A stretch of 64,000 nucleotides of DNA from Chlamydoabsidia padenii. Lineage: Eukaryota > Mucoromycota > Mucoromycetes > Mucorales > Cunninghamellaceae. The notes beneath the pieces are model-generated. The model worked only from the letters and a program-made list of their open reading frames with translations. It had not been told where the DNA came from and ran no database searches. Below are positions 25,644 through 38,678 of the stretch, one piece after another (the first letter of the stretch is position 1; every line of letters starts with the position of its first letter). Position numbers and translations under genes: made by a program. Location: assembly GCA_025330725.1 (NCBI GenBank), contig JAIWND010000031.1, positions 124,001 through 188,000 of the forward strand, given 5' to 3'.

Positions 25644-26928
<1,285 letters not shown>

Positions 26929-27145
26929 ATTGTAACAACATGGATCTATTAAAAGATGTATTACCGATACAATTAAAATAATGATAATAAAAAGACAATG
27001 ATATTGAGGATATGATATGATTTATTTGTATATAAATATAAATATATATATATGTGTGTAAAGGGGGTGGAAGGAGTGATAAAAGGGAATGAGTATTGCT
27101 TGTATACAAAGTTGAGAGGGATGTCAATACATACTAAAAACTAAT

Positions 27146-28054
27146 CTAAACTAAACCGTCATAGAGACTAAGAGCCTGGACAATGGTTGGATCCTTTTTT
27201 GAGCCTTCCTTAAATTCGTCCATGCTTAACCTTCCATCGTTATCCTATATATATAATGAATGATTAGTTTCTAAAGTAGTGATCAAATGTCTCTTCTTAC
27301 CGTGTCCATCAAATTAAATATCTTGTTCACACGTTTTTCAGGAGTATCTTCATCAGGTGGTAATTTAACCATACTACCGACCATTTTGTAAATAGCATCG
27401 ACAATATGGAACATTTCGTCCCGACTAATATATCCATCATTGTCAATGTCATAGAGCTAGTAAGAATATAAAATAAATCATTAGTCTATACCATCCAATC
27501 ACTTTATTATTATTATTATTATTACCTGGAATGCCCCTATTTATATAAAAAGTCATCATTAGATCATCCATTTCCATAGTATTTTTTTTTGCTGGGTTCA
27601 CTTACAATATAGTTTTTCATCAATCCGACCCCGACTGGTCACCGAGAGCGCCACGATGAATTCTTTAAAGTCAATAGTCCCATTCTTATCACCATCAAAT
27701 ACATTAAAGACATAATCAGCAAACCGTGAAGGATCACCAAAAGGAAAGAATTGTTTGTATATCTTTTGGAATTCTGTCTTGTCCAATAGACCCGATGGAC
27801 AGTCTTTCAAAAAGCCCTTGTACCTATTATTATATATTTAATCAAGAGATGAGTACCGTAGCATCATGTCAACTAAAGCGTTTAATGCCTTACCATTGTT
27901 GAAGTTCTTTCTTGTCAACTAGAGTAAGAAACAAATATAAATATGGTTAGTATATAAGATGTGGTATACTGAATTGACCCTTTTACTTACATTTAGTGCA
28001 CTTTTGTAGTTCGCTAAGTTGGTCAGGATTAAGTTTACTTTGTGCTTTTCCCAT
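27146..28054 (-). CDS. NCS1: Neuronal calcium sensor 1 (frequenin) homolog
   Basis: Six exons (28054-27991, 27918-27894, 27823-27606, 27536-27526, 27456-27301, 27244-27146) give exactly 190 residues, the family's standard length. The N-terminal MGKAQSKL is a myristoylation signal. Four EF-hands follow; the first is degenerate as in all NCS-1. The others show [25 protein letters not shown] and [13 protein letters not shown], all with good calcium ligands. By family it binds calcium, associates with membranes and activates phosphatidylinositol 4-kinase. Exon 4 is only 11 nt and is needed for WAFQ. The Ras gene follows upstream on the same strand. Confidence 0.95.
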
Positions 28055-28430
28055 GTTTATAAAGTGTTGTAAAGTATATGATACAAGTCAATGTGTTGAG
28101 ACGAATAAAATGAATGAATAGAAAAGAGAAAGCAAAATAAAAATACCACCAAGTGGGATGCATTTTTATTCGCCGACAGATCAAATTCGGGGTGTAAAAA
28201 TTAACCCTTCACGAGACTACATACATTTGCAGACAGTGCGATAATACACCATCTAGTTTTTTTTTTATTGATTAAGCATGAAGATAGTGAATAAAGATGA
28301 AGATGGGTGATAAAAGAAAAGGTAAGGTAAAGGAGAAGAAGGGCAATGTTAACTGTATGTAATAGTAATGATAATAAATTGTTATGGTGGATAAAAGGCA
28401 TTAAATAAAAATAAAAATAAAAAATCTAAT
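28055..28430. other. Spacer between NCS1 promoter and Ras 3' end
   Basis: It should hold the NCS1 promoter and the Ras 3' UTR, both on the minus strand. A motif-like TTCGGGGTGTAAAA lies near 28186. No additional gene is seen. Confidence 0.5.
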
Positions 28431-29351
28431 CTAAAGAATCAAACATTTGCTTTTCTTGTCCTTTTTGGGTTTTGATTTAGTGCCAGCACGTAGACCTTCA
28501 CGTTGAGCCCGGATAGTCTTGACTACTTGGTAAAAAGATCGTTCCACATTGACACATGTTTTGGCGGAGGTTTCAATAAAGTCGCAAGCAAGACGTTTGG
28601 CCATAGCGTATCCTTCTTCACGATGAACATCCCGTTCAGTCACCTTATCGCATTTGTTGCCTACCAACATCAAAGGGACATTATCCACATCTTTGACACG
28701 GAAGATTTGATCCCGGAATCGTTCGATACGATCAAATGTTGAGCGAGAAGTGATCGAATATACCAACAAGAAGCCTTCACCGTCCCTACATAAAATAGAT
28801 GTTGACTATCAACGGAGATCCAAAAAACAAACTGCTGGTCGTCTTACCTTATCCATTGATCGCGAAGTGCAGTGTATTCCTCTAATAAACAATAGTAAAA
28901 AGTTTGTTTTCATTTATATATATATATATATATAACTTTACTGTCTGCCACCACTTACCTTGACCAGCAGTATCCAATACTTCTAATACACAAGGTTGAT
29001 CATCGATGACTACTTGTTTTCTATAAGAATCTTCAATGGTAGGATCATATGTTTCTTTATTGATGAATAGTCAAGTAAGGTGAGAAATCATTACTCCATT
29101 CCATATTACAATAGGGTTTCACTTACCAACAAAATGGTTCAAACAAAGCTAGGATAAAAAAGAGACAATGTTAATCAAGGTTCATCCTCTGATCGTTCTC
29201 ATGCTTGTTTACCTGAATAGTTAAAGCTGTCTATATAAAAAAAGAATAATAATATGAAAGGTAGAGTGAGTATACTACCATTTTCCAATTGATGTCTACT
29301 TACTTTGCCTACACCACCATCACCCAATACGACCAGTTTATAGAGCATCAT
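28431..29351 (-). CDS. Ras-type small GTPase
   Basis: Six exons (29351-29304, 29230-29213, 29148-29127, 29054-28959, 28881-28848, 28785-28431) close in frame at 190 residues. All G-boxes are present: GDGGVGKTALT, the effector segment [29 protein letters not shown] and ETSAK. The C-terminus is Lys-rich and ends in the CAAX box CLIL; a terminal Leu favours geranylgeranylation. The effector region matches Ras rather than Rho or Rab. It should act as a plasma membrane switch for growth signalling. Exons 2 (18 nt) and 3 (22 nt) are very small. Whether it is a Ras1 or Ras2/RasB type cannot be settled here. Confidence 0.93.
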
Positions 29352-30614
29352 CTTTTTTTCGTCTTGTTAAAGGCTAAAAAAGGAAAAAGATGGCCAATAC
29401 AGTCGTGTAACAGAAATAAGGTCGGTCAAACCCATAATAAGTGTCAGGCCATACAGTTGACGAAGATAGGAGAGTGAGTTGTGGTGTATTTAGAATGATG
29501 TTCATCGTCAAAGGGTGAAAAAATAGATAGTATATATATAAATATAAAGGTATTGGTTAGAACACATATTGGATAGCATTAATAAAGACAGTAAAACTGA
29601 TGCACTTTTCGGCTATTACTATCCTGTTGGCTTTTTACCTGAATGTAAAGAAAAAAAAGTTAGATGATGAATTGGATATCAAAGAGGACAAAGTCGTTTA
29701 ATTGATGTCTGTATGTATGATATGTATGTATGAAGGAAGGAGGAGAGAAGGAAGGAATATAAGAAGATACGAGAAACCCAAGGGTATGGGTAATAAAACA
29801 AAAGGAGAAGGGGAGGGAAAAAAAATGAAGAGTACGAAAACAAAGAAAAGAAAAAGAAGAAGAGAAGGAAATTGGAGCCGACACGTTTTTTCCTATGAAC
29901 AAAATCCGGAATTCAAACTCCGGTGCTCTACCAACATTGTTGCAGTCTACATATAGAATTGAAGCCTGGGATTGAAAAAAAAAAAAAAAAAAGAACAATC
30001 TACCAGGAGCATGCAGGCACCTTCATTGTATAGCATAATATGGATATGCATAGTCGATGATGCACCCCACGATAAGTTGACAATAAGCTTTTTTTCATGT
30101 TCATCCTTTACTTGATTGGGGCTCATTTGGAAACCGAATGGTCATTTGCCAATTTTAGACTACGACAACTGTGCCAATTTATGATCAGCCCCTCCTTCCT
30201 ATTCCCCGCCTGATTAATCAAGTTAGTACGACCATATATCATTGTGTTAAGAAAAGACAGTTTGAAGATTAGTACTATTTTATTTAAATAGATAATAATA
30301 AAAATAATAAAAATAAAAAGACTAGTGATAAAGAGTAAAGTGTAAAAGAGAGGAGTATATAAACTAACAGCAAAGGTAAGAGAGTAAGGGCGTAAAGTGA
30401 GATACTAATTTTTTTTTTTTAATGACAAGGAGAGAAGGTGGTAATAAGGGACGATAATAACAATAGATGAGAAGTAATAATAAAGATAAAGAGTAGAATA
30501 AGATAGGGGATGTAAGATTGTGTTTTAAAGGTAATGGAGAGGGTAATAAAAAAAAGTGAGTGAATAAGAAGAGGGAGGAGGAGAGTGGACATAACCATAA
30601 GAGAGAGAAGCACA
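29352..30614. other. Spacer upstream of Ras, downstream of CYRI
   Basis: This is 1.26 kb holding the Ras promoter and the CYRI 3' UTR. It contains an A/G-rich strand from about 29740 to 29880, a poly-A run at 29975-29992, and a copy of the dispersed motif at 29912-29923. The open frames here are purine- or pyrimidine-biased and are not taken as genes. Confidence 0.5.
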
Positions 30615-31905
30615 TCAAGCAGCCAAGACCATGTTTCTTACACCTTTGGGTGTCTTGTCATCATTCAGATGTTTTGAGTTGTATCGCAAGGCATACATCA
30701 AATGGGAAGCACTTGACTCCGTAGGTATATCCAACATATTAATGGTCTGTATCATTTTCACTGAGTTCTTGATCTATTGAATAAGAAGAAGAAGAATATT
30801 AGTCACCTTATTGTTAATGATGATAGTAGAATACTTGCATTAATAGGAGAGTCTTTTGTAAATACACCATTTGGATCAATATGATCATAAAGGATAATCG
30901 TCACCACCATCACCTTGAGACAAAAAGCCGATACTTCAGGTCGTTGTGATCTAAAAAAATAAAATAAAAAGTATATGATCATTAGTCAAAAAGACCCTTT
31001 TTTCCTCGTTTCCCTACTTACTTTTTCTTGTTTACAGTATAAAAGCATGTCGCCCAAACAGCAGCCAAACATTCACCAACACCTTTTTGTAAACAGTTCT
31101 TTTTCACGTAATTTGTCGTTGTCTCGATCACACATTTTAGCAAAGGAGTAGGATAGGCAATAAAAAATGAGATGGTATTGGCTTGATCGTCTTCCACCAT
31201 GGCACTTCGTAAATCCGATACTTCTTCTTTAGTGTTATTGTTGTTGGCATTATTGGAGCTATATCGTCCTCGTTGTAACATGCGTCGATAGTAACTAAAG
31301 TCATTTTGGAGTGTTGGGTTTCGCATCTAATTGGAAAAATAAAATAAAAGGTGGTGGTTACTAAGGTAAGAATAAGCAAGAGATTCCACTATTTACCTTT
31401 AGATGATCAAATTCAAAGACAAAGTCCAAGACATCAGCAAAAAGTTTCGTCAATCCTTGATGTGTTTGTAGATTCTTATTCACATCGCCTTGACAAAGTA
31501 TGTTCAATAGTTCAGGAATGCCTTTTTCTATTTATATACATAGAGAGATAGATAAACCCAGTATTAATATCAGTTTGTCCATTCATCCAAAATAACTACT
31601 TACGCAAATGATTAGCATAGTCATACATTTCACGTAACATATCCACAGTGGGCAAGACAGATTCCCAAGCCAAGTTTTCATTTTCAATACTTGGAGTGGC
31701 GATCGCATTTCGGATAAGGTCGGATGATGGTTGATATCGTTCCAAAGCTCGAAGAAGAGGTTGACTAGGTTTTACCAGTTGTGATGATAGTTCCTGGTAT
31801 AATGCTTTTTCTGCTGCGCTTGGTGAGGCATCTATCATATATTAAACCAGAGTATGAGCGGTCCAAGGTAATACAACAAGTTAATTAATTTTAGTATTCT
31901 GCCGT

Positions 31906-31936
<31 letters not shown>

Positions 31937-32025
31937 AATAACTTACTTTCAATGTCAAAGCCAAGTTCAGGCACCATTACTTCATTGCTACGAATGTTAT
32001 TTAAGCTTGTCAAGATTTGCCCCAT
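30615..32025 (-). CDS. CYRI (FAM49) family protein, CYFIP-related Rac1 interactor
   Basis: Six exons (32025-31947, 31831-31604, 31527-31397, 31326-31022, 30950-30839, 30773-30615) give 337 residues; animal FAM49 proteins have about 324. Diagnostic matches to the animal family are the start MGQ (myristoylation site), the central MRNPTLQNDFSYYRR, VTIILYDHI and the C-terminal LMYALRYNSKHLND. In animals and Dictyostelium CYRI binds active Rac1 and restrains SCAR/WAVE-driven actin assembly. That role in this fungus is inferred. The intron before the last exon needs a GC donor. A 5' UTR intron just before the ATG is likely (acceptor GTGTGTAG). Confidence 0.9.
30774..30838 (-). other. GC-AG intron 5 of the CYRI gene
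   Basis: The donor on the minus strand is ATTAAT|GCAAGT and the acceptor ATTCAATAG. Only this junction gives SPINIKNSVKMIQTI in frame and reaches the conserved C-terminus. The GT four bases on (GTATTC) is in the wrong phase. Confidence 0.8.
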
Positions 32026-34162
32026 AGTCTACACACAGATAAATATAAATATAAATAACGACATTAGTACAAGTGTTAATAATAAAGTCATCGTTTCGTA
32101 CCTGTCTTACTGACTGGATATATGTTTTAAAAGAAGAAGTATAGTCAGTAGGGAGTTAGGTCGTTGGTGTATTGAGGTGGAATGTCTAACTTTATTGTTG
32201 TATTAAAAGTTAGGCAGAGGCGGTGTTGATAAAGGATTATAAGAATGTGACCAGATGATAAATAAAAAAGGTAGTTTAATAGAAGAGAGAGAGAAAAGGA
32301 GAGGGAAGGGGTATTAATGGGTCGTCCTTTTATACAATAGTATATATAAAAGATGGCAAGTTATGTTACTTGAATGCTTTTGGTTAATAAGGTAACAAAA
32401 AAAAAACAGTGGTGGTAAAGAAAAGAAGAAGAGAAGAAGAAGAAGAAAAAAAAAAAAAAAAAAAAAAAGAAGTGAGAGCGAAAGAAGTGAAAAGGAAAGA
32501 ATGAATTAAGGAGGGTGAAAAAAAAAAAAAAAAAAAAAAAAAACTTTTTGTTGTGTAACAATTTTTGATACCAAAGTTCATTTTTAGTTCACAGCCTTCC
32601 AAGGCACACACACACACACTACAGTTATTTAAAGGACATGTCAATTTTAAAAGATTGGTTTTTATTTAGTAAAGAGTTAAACTATTATCTATAAATAGAG
32701 GAATGGTAGGATTTTATCATATGTATCTATACTGGGCTGATTTGATCAAAGTGAGTGAATAGGCTTGGGTACAAGATCTATATTTGAATCAAGAGTAATA
32801 TGTATCATTATATATCACTTGGCAACAAAACGAGTTTTGCCACCCCAGCCAGTTGTTGATGATATCCATTCGTTCATCATAAGGAACGTGTCAAGACGAT
32901 GGATCTTGAAGTAGGTAGCGCGATGTGTCCAAGGTGATAATTATAATCCCCGCAACCTTGGGTATAGATGGGTTAGTTAACATGTCCTCCTTACCAAAGA
33001 AAGTCTTGTCCCCAACCAGCGCCCATGCAGAATCTAAAACTCATTCACCATCACAGCAAAGAATGAGAGTTATCGCTGTATTATTCATTACCTTTTACTT
33101 GCAAACTTGCAAGATTATCCATTTGAGTTTTTATATTTGTCTTGTTTTTAAAGTACTGAGGTCATTCTTCGGTACAGTCACCCCCCCCCCATTTTGTTGA
33201 ATAGCAGTGTCACCTATTGCATCTAGCGAGGATTGACGTTTTCACAATGAGTTTGAGCCTATATGGTTGATGATAATGATACATGTATAAATGTGAGTAG
33301 GTGGACCCGTCATAATTCCAAGTAGGCAACCACTTGTAAGCACACACAATGAGTCTCTTTGTTCTTTCTTACCTACACGATAGTACTTTGGATTCAACAA
33401 GAGAGATTAAATTCCATCACGAGTCCAGTCATTTCGTAGAAGATCAACAGTACCCAACGTGGTGACAGATGTTGCTTCAGTTGTGTGGTGAAAGAAACAG
33501 TCGTAGATGCTGAGTGAGATGGAGTGGTAGAGTTTTGAAATCAGGTTGGTAGAATAGAGCGATACATAAGATGGACTTGATAGAAGAAGGGGGGAGGGGA
33601 TCAATTCATATCGAGATAGTTAAAAGAGAAAGAAGAGGAACTAAAAAGAGCTTCGGTACTTTGTTAATCCTTCTCTGTGACTTTAGGGAATTGAAATCCC
33701 GCTCCTTTTTTCTCTCTCTCTTTTGGGTAAGAGATATGTAACATCATAGTTCTATGGAATGTTAGTTGTCATGATTGCTATAAAAATTGGTGGGTGGGTC
33801 TGGTGAGAAAATAAAAAGGGGTGGAAGGCGGACATTTAATATTTTGTACCAGCATGAATTGAGGGGTCAGATGATTTTACATCAAAATAGCAAAATGACT
33901 CTCTCTCCTTGGTTCGAGAAGAAGTAATTACTTCATAAAGCGTTTCTTTCATTACCATTATTTTCGGTCTGTCATACACTCCAGTATCCTATTCCCCGCC
34001 TTTTCCCCACTATCCGTACTCCCACTCAAGGCCAATATTCAACCCCCGACATTGCATGCTATAAAATGACAATAGGCTAATGTTATTTACTATTTGTTCA
34101 AGTCTATTACATGAAACTCGTCGTCATTATTAATATCATTAAGAGTTGTTGTAGTAGAATGA
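32026..34162. other. Gene-poor spacer with homopolymer tracts
   Basis: This is 2.1 kb. The first 600 bp are the CYRI promoter and 5' UTR, with A tracts at 32444-32468 and 32517-32542. Between about 32820 and 33060 the minus strand has splice-like signals and short open segments (SAWALVGDKTFFG, then MNEWISSTTGWGGKTRF), but no frame closes into a gene; it may be a relic. Copies of the dispersed motif lie at 33691-33702 and 34038-34050. Confidence 0.45.
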
Positions 34163-35017
34163 CTAAGCTTGAATGTAGTTGACTGCTCTCGGGTGAATTG
34201 GATAAAGCAGTATTGATCCACTCGACATCTATACAATATGTAAATGAACATGGTCTAATATTCATAGTTGAGAAAACATCTGATTACATAAACAATGCTT
34301 TACTTTGTTTATATCAACTTACATTGACTACAAGATTCACCATGATATCCAAGACAGCCCAGATCACCATTGCTTGCCAGATATGGGAGCATGCCCCACC
34401 CACCCTCACCGCCTCTTCATTATCAGCTCCTCGATCCATAGAACAGCCTGTGATAAAATGTCTCTTGTTCATGTAAAGTAGGGACACGAACAAAAAGCTC
34501 ACAATAATGTAAAATGTTGTCACTATATAGTAAGCCCACCATCCAATGGTTACTGATCGATGTTGGCCCTATACAAAAAAAAAAAGAGTCAAACACTGGA
34601 CCCTTCCTACTTTCAAATTCCGCTTCGACACTTACTTTATACACACTGTAGGTAGAGCTCGTGCTGATCAACATCAACAAGACAACGAGACTGCAAGAAA
34701 TATAAGTGATAGGTTGAATTGTGTTTTGAATAGTTACTACATAGGTTGAATGACGAACATTAGCCCAATTATCACTCTATCAGGGCCAAAAAAAAGAAAG
34801 AGGAACTCTCTTACCTGGCCATCGGCTGTCAAACGAGTCCCACACCTGCCATAATGTCCGGATCTGTTTTCAATTAAATGATAAGTATCTGTTGATTGCA
34901 TGGTGATATTTGATAACATACCGCTTGAAAACAAGTTAGAACAACGAGACTTTGTTTGAGCTGGGGAGTGGTAATCTGACAAGAAGATCGATTTTCCCGG
35001 TCATTGATTTTTTCCAT
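34163..35017 (-). CDS. Putative small multi-pass membrane protein
   Basis: Proposed exons are 35017-34922, 34825-34815, 34774-34636, 34568-34323 and 34228-34163, giving 185 residues. Three strong hydrophobic segments are seen: around ITYISCSLVVLLMLI, WWAYYIVTTFYIIVSFLFV and AMVIWAVLDIMVNLVV. Exons 3 to 5 have good splice sites and matching phases. The link from exon 1 to exon 3 is uncertain: the 11-nt exon 2 is the simplest solution that keeps the frame, but other joins are possible. I do not recognise a family. Tetraspan-like organisation suggests a membrane organiser, which is only a guess. Confidence 0.5.
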
Positions 35018-35590
35018 TGTTAAAAGCAAAGAAAAAGCAAAAAAACAAAGAATGCTCACTAGAATTGCTGTCTTTTTGTTATTGCCTTTGTTTACTGCAT
35101 TAAGAAAGATACGGTCGTAAACTAAAGGAATGGCAAACTCATTTTCGGCATGATAGCTTTTTTTTTTTTTGACAGCTCGAATGTCGGGATTTGAAAATCC
35201 ATTTATGCCATTTTTTGACTTTAGCAACAATGTATGATATAATAAGCTCAGTATTATATCAACAAAGTAATGATTCAATGTGGTCGTGGTCATACTAAGA
35301 TGATATATGTTTAGGTCAGTATTACATTGTTTTCAAATCGGTTGACAGGTCAAGGTTTTCAACCTCAGTGGCGTCAGCTCAAAAAAAAAAATCCCTGAGC
35401 AGTCACCTGCCTAATTCTTTTGCTTTGATTTTAAGGGAAGGGGGAGAAAGATTTTTGACATTGGACCCTTCTTCAAATACCCACACTCCTTTTTTCCAAT
35501 CATTCACCATTGTCGACCGTGATTGAAAAAAAAAGAAAAGCTTGACATAAAGCCGCTTCTGTCCCTCTTGTGCACCTCCCTCACTCTTCC
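35018..35590. promoter_or_regulatory. Divergent promoter of the membrane protein and PPR genes
   Basis: AT-rich spacer with a T run at 35159-35170 and a copy of the dispersed motif (TCGGGATTTGAAA) at 35184-35196. No other gene is seen. Confidence 0.5.
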
Positions 35591-37834
35591 ATGCGCAAGT
35601 CAGTGGCACATTTAAAAGATGCGTCGTCTCCGCTCCTGTCACAACAACGACACCACAAACGACCTTTGACAACTATATCAACTTGCTGCTGGCAATCTCA
35701 TCTTCGCGATCTGCTTGATTGTTTTGGTGAACAAACCATGGTCAAATCTCGACTTTACAAAACACGACAATACCATCATAATCAACAGCGATCATCACGA
35801 TTTTATTATTCTGCCACTTCTTGTGCTGCCACCAATAACACTTTGACTCCTTCGATTACCACCCACCTAGATGCGTTGGGACAATCTCGATCGGCTGACA
35901 TACCCACTCCTTCTTCTCAGCTATATGGTGCACTGGCAGTATTCAACTTTGCCGATCACATTGCACTATCCGATCTTGAACAAGCTCTTCGATTACAGCA
36001 GGCAGGAAAATCTTGGCAGCTCTTTTGTACCTTGACAAATAACACGTCTCTGGACACATATTACCATCGACCTGATTCTACAAACGAAACAGCCTCATCT
36101 TCATCAACAACTACAGATAAACACAGTATCGCACAACAAAATGATGACAACAGCTCATTACCAGACCTAGTCACTGTGCCCTACAACCACTGTACCGAAC
36201 TATATGCATTATTACTATTTGCTAAAGATCTGGCAGTTCATCCAAATGTCATTGCCATGCGACAGGAACAACTCGACAAGGTGGCATCCTACGTGGAACA
36301 ACAACTCGGACAACCCAAAAGTGTATTCATCAACTCGATTCCACGACGAACCATTCCAACATATAAACGTCTACAACAAGCCTTAAAACAAAAGCACCAA
36401 CAATCAGCATGGAAGTACTATACACAACTCTTGGCAGAAGATCCTGTGGGAGCACCTAGCATCATTACTCGGAATCATTACCTCAAGCTTCTATCATTGG
36501 TGTTTGGCACAGAAAAACGATTCTTGAACGAACAACAGCGACAGGATATGGTGCAATTGATCACGACATCACACGAAGGGATACCATGCCAACAAGGACG
36601 AGTACTGACAGCAGAGGCGATAGAGTGGATAGCCACCATCTACAGCAAATACGATCATCGCCAACCCAAGCGTGGTCGACGATTGGTGCAGGATTTTTTA
36701 CGTGACAGCAGCAACACACCTCGGGCGGACACGATTGACGAATTGATTTGGCGGATTTTACCTTTTGATCTTGACACGGCACACAAGATATTGGACACCA
36801 TGCACCAACGTGGATTGCCACAGAACGAAACAACCTACCGTAATCTCATCAAAGCCTATTCTTCCCATCGACAGTATGATCGTGCCCTGGAGGTGTTTGA
36901 ACAGATGCTTACGGTCGGAGTGCCTCCCACTGTGCCAACCTTTAACGCGGTTCTTCATGTGTTTGGTCAACAAGGATTAACGGAACGGGCGGTTTATATC
37001 TGGGATACCTTGCATGCTTTGGACTTGGAACCAGACGAGGCGACGTATAGTGAAATGATACGGTGCTTTGGTCATGTGGGACAACTCAAAACGTGTCGGC
37101 ATTATTACAACCTGATGATACAGCAACAGCAGATCCAGCAGCAGTATAAACAACAGCAACAGGAACAACAACATGATGTATCAATGATCAAGGTGGTGTC
37201 GCCCAATTTATATACCTACAGCAATTTGATTGAAGCTTTTGGCAAACGGAATGATGTACGTGGGGTCTTGCGGTGGTTCCAGACACTTTTACGACAAGGA
37301 TTGACACCTAACCAAGTTATCATCAGCAATGTCCTCAAGGCTTTGGGGAAACATCACTACCAAACGAATATGATGGAAGCCGTCCAGCGGATTGCCAATC
37401 AATGTATCATGGCGGGGGTCAAGACGGATACGACCTTGTTTACTTTGTTGTTGACCTTGAAATCCACTGCTACACCACGGACATCGGAGGGCGACTTGGC
37501 TTTTGTCTTGCAATCACATCAAGAAATGCTCGCCACATGCGTTGAACCCAACGCCTATACCTACACTGCACTCATTGATCTATTTGGGAAACATGGACAT
37601 GTGGATACGGCCCAGCAAATATTTGACTTGATGCAACAATCTGATCGTCATCCGCCTACTACGGTGACTTGGTGCGCCATGATGGACGTATGGCGGCAGG
37701 CAAATCAAAAGGACAAGGTGGATAAACTATTGTATGATTATCTCGTCCAGTCAAGGTCAGATGGGACTCGGGGGAATCGATTATGGGTGGATGCAAAGTT
37801 GAAACACCAATTCCGTTGCTATCATGGCTGTTAA
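35591..37834 (+). CDS. Pentatricopeptide repeat (PPR) protein, probably mitochondrial
   Basis: This is a single-exon gene of 747 residues from the first ATG at 35591. The N-terminus is rich in Arg, Lys, Ser and Gln with almost no acids, as expected of a mitochondrial presequence. After a Ser/Thr-rich region, PPR units occupy about residues 380-740. Clear ones are TTYRNLIKAYSSHRQYDRAL, PTFNAVLHVFGQQGLTERA, ATYSEMIRCFGHVGQL, YTYSNLIEAFGKRNDVRGVL and YTYTALIDLFGKHGHVDTAQ. A Gln-rich insertion interrupts the array near residue 520. PPR proteins bind specific organellar RNAs for processing, stability or translation; the RNA target is unknown. The lack of introns is unusual among its neighbours. 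Confidence 0.9.
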   Translation: MRKSVAHLKDASSPLLSQQRHHKRPLTTISTCCWQSHLRDLLDCFGEQTMVKSRLYKTRQYHHNQQRSSRFYYSATSCAATNNTLTPSITTHLDALGQSRSADIPTPSSQLYGALAVFNFADHIALSDLEQALRLQQAGKSWQLFCTLTNNTSLDTYYHRPDSTNETASSSSTTTDKHSIAQQNDDNSSLPDLVTVPYNHCTELYALLLFAKDLAVHPNVIAMRQEQLDKVASYVEQQLGQPKSVFINSIPRRTIPTYKRLQQALKQKHQQSAWKYYTQLLAEDPVGAPSIITRNHYLKLLSLVFGTEKRFLNEQQRQDMVQLITTSHEGIPCQQGRVLTAEAIEWIATIYSKYDHRQPKRGRRLVQDFLRDSSNTPRADTIDELIWRILPFDLDTAHKILDTMHQRGLPQNETTYRNLIKAYSSHRQYDRALEVFEQMLTVGVPPTVPTFNAVLHVFGQQGLTERAVYIWDTLHALDLEPDEATYSEMIRCFGHVGQLKTCRHYYNLMIQQQQIQQQYKQQQQEQQHDVSMIKVVSPNLYTYSNLIEAFGKRNDVRGVLRWFQTLLRQGLTPNQVIISNVLKALGKHHYQTNMMEAVQRIANQCIMAGVKTDTTLFTLLLTLKSTATPRTSEGDLAFVLQSHQEMLATCVEPNAYTYTALIDLFGKHGHVDTAQQIFDLMQQSDRHPPTTVTWCAMMDVWRQANQKDKVDKLLYDYLVQSRSDGTRGNRLWVDAKLKHQFRCYHGC

Positions 37835-38678
37835 CACAACAAATAGTAGACTGATAATTAGTTTGTAGTTATAATCCCTCTCTTTTATTTTATTTTTATA
37901 GTATACTTTTATGTTTGATATCACTACCACCCTTTTAATTTCTTCACACCTCTTTTTATAGACTATTCTTTTGTACATTATATCTCATCTCCATCATCAT
38001 CACTTGAAAATTAAAAACACACTTTGAAACGAACTCTGCATACAATGATTTGATCTCCGACTTGCTAATTAGGGCTTTTACTCCCTTGTCATTTGATGCA
38101 AAGGAGTGAGATTTCACTCTGGTTGCTTTGAAACAAACTTGACTACATGTTACAATGGTAGTGGTGGGTACCAGTTGCCCCTCATCCCTTGTATGATATG
38201 ATAGGTTGATTTATCATACCCGACCATGTGACAGCCAATTTCTCCATAATTAAAATTACAAGAGCGCTCCTTTTTTTTCTCTTCTCTTTTCCTCCCATTT
38301 TTTATTTTATTTCTTCTTCTTTAACCATTCCCTCTTCTTTTTTTTTTTTTTTTTTTTTATTATTATTTTTTTTTTTTTTCAAAAAATTACTTTTTGCTGC
38401 TCCTATACTTGACTGTTTAGGCGGAAAAAGATACCAGAGAAGAAGAGAAAGAAACTGATATACCTCTTTTTCTTCTTTTTGAACCTGCTTTTTTTTTTTT
38501 TTTTACACCTGTCCTGCAAAAAAAACACGTAATCTCTCAGGTCATTCTATCTTTGACACTACAACTGAAACACAGTACCCCTCTTCATTCCTTTTACTTT
38601 ACCATAATAAATCACACCCACCTCCCTTCTTTTATACTTTACTGACTTATTATCCTATACATTCCTTTATACACCTTT
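37835..38678. promoter_or_regulatory. Spacer upstream of NUM1-like gene
   Basis: It holds the PPR 3' UTR and the promoter of the NUM1-like gene. The 38270-38660 part is strongly pyrimidine-biased on the plus strand, with T runs at 38339-38360 and 38488-38504. No gene is seen. Confidence 0.5.

Noticed and set aside
29900..29945. tRNA-like T-loop and D-arm words (TTCAAACTCCGG, GTAGAGCA on the minus strand)
   Set aside because: The acceptor stem, anticodon stem and correct spacing are missing; it is a copy of the dispersed motif.
29660..29998. Open frames on both strands upstream of Ras
   Set aside because: Purine/pyrimidine-biased DNA keeps frames open; there is no conserved protein and no splice logic.
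32361..32644. Phe-rich open frames on the minus strand
   Set aside because: They are translations of poly-A/T tracts in the CYRI upstream region and have no other features.
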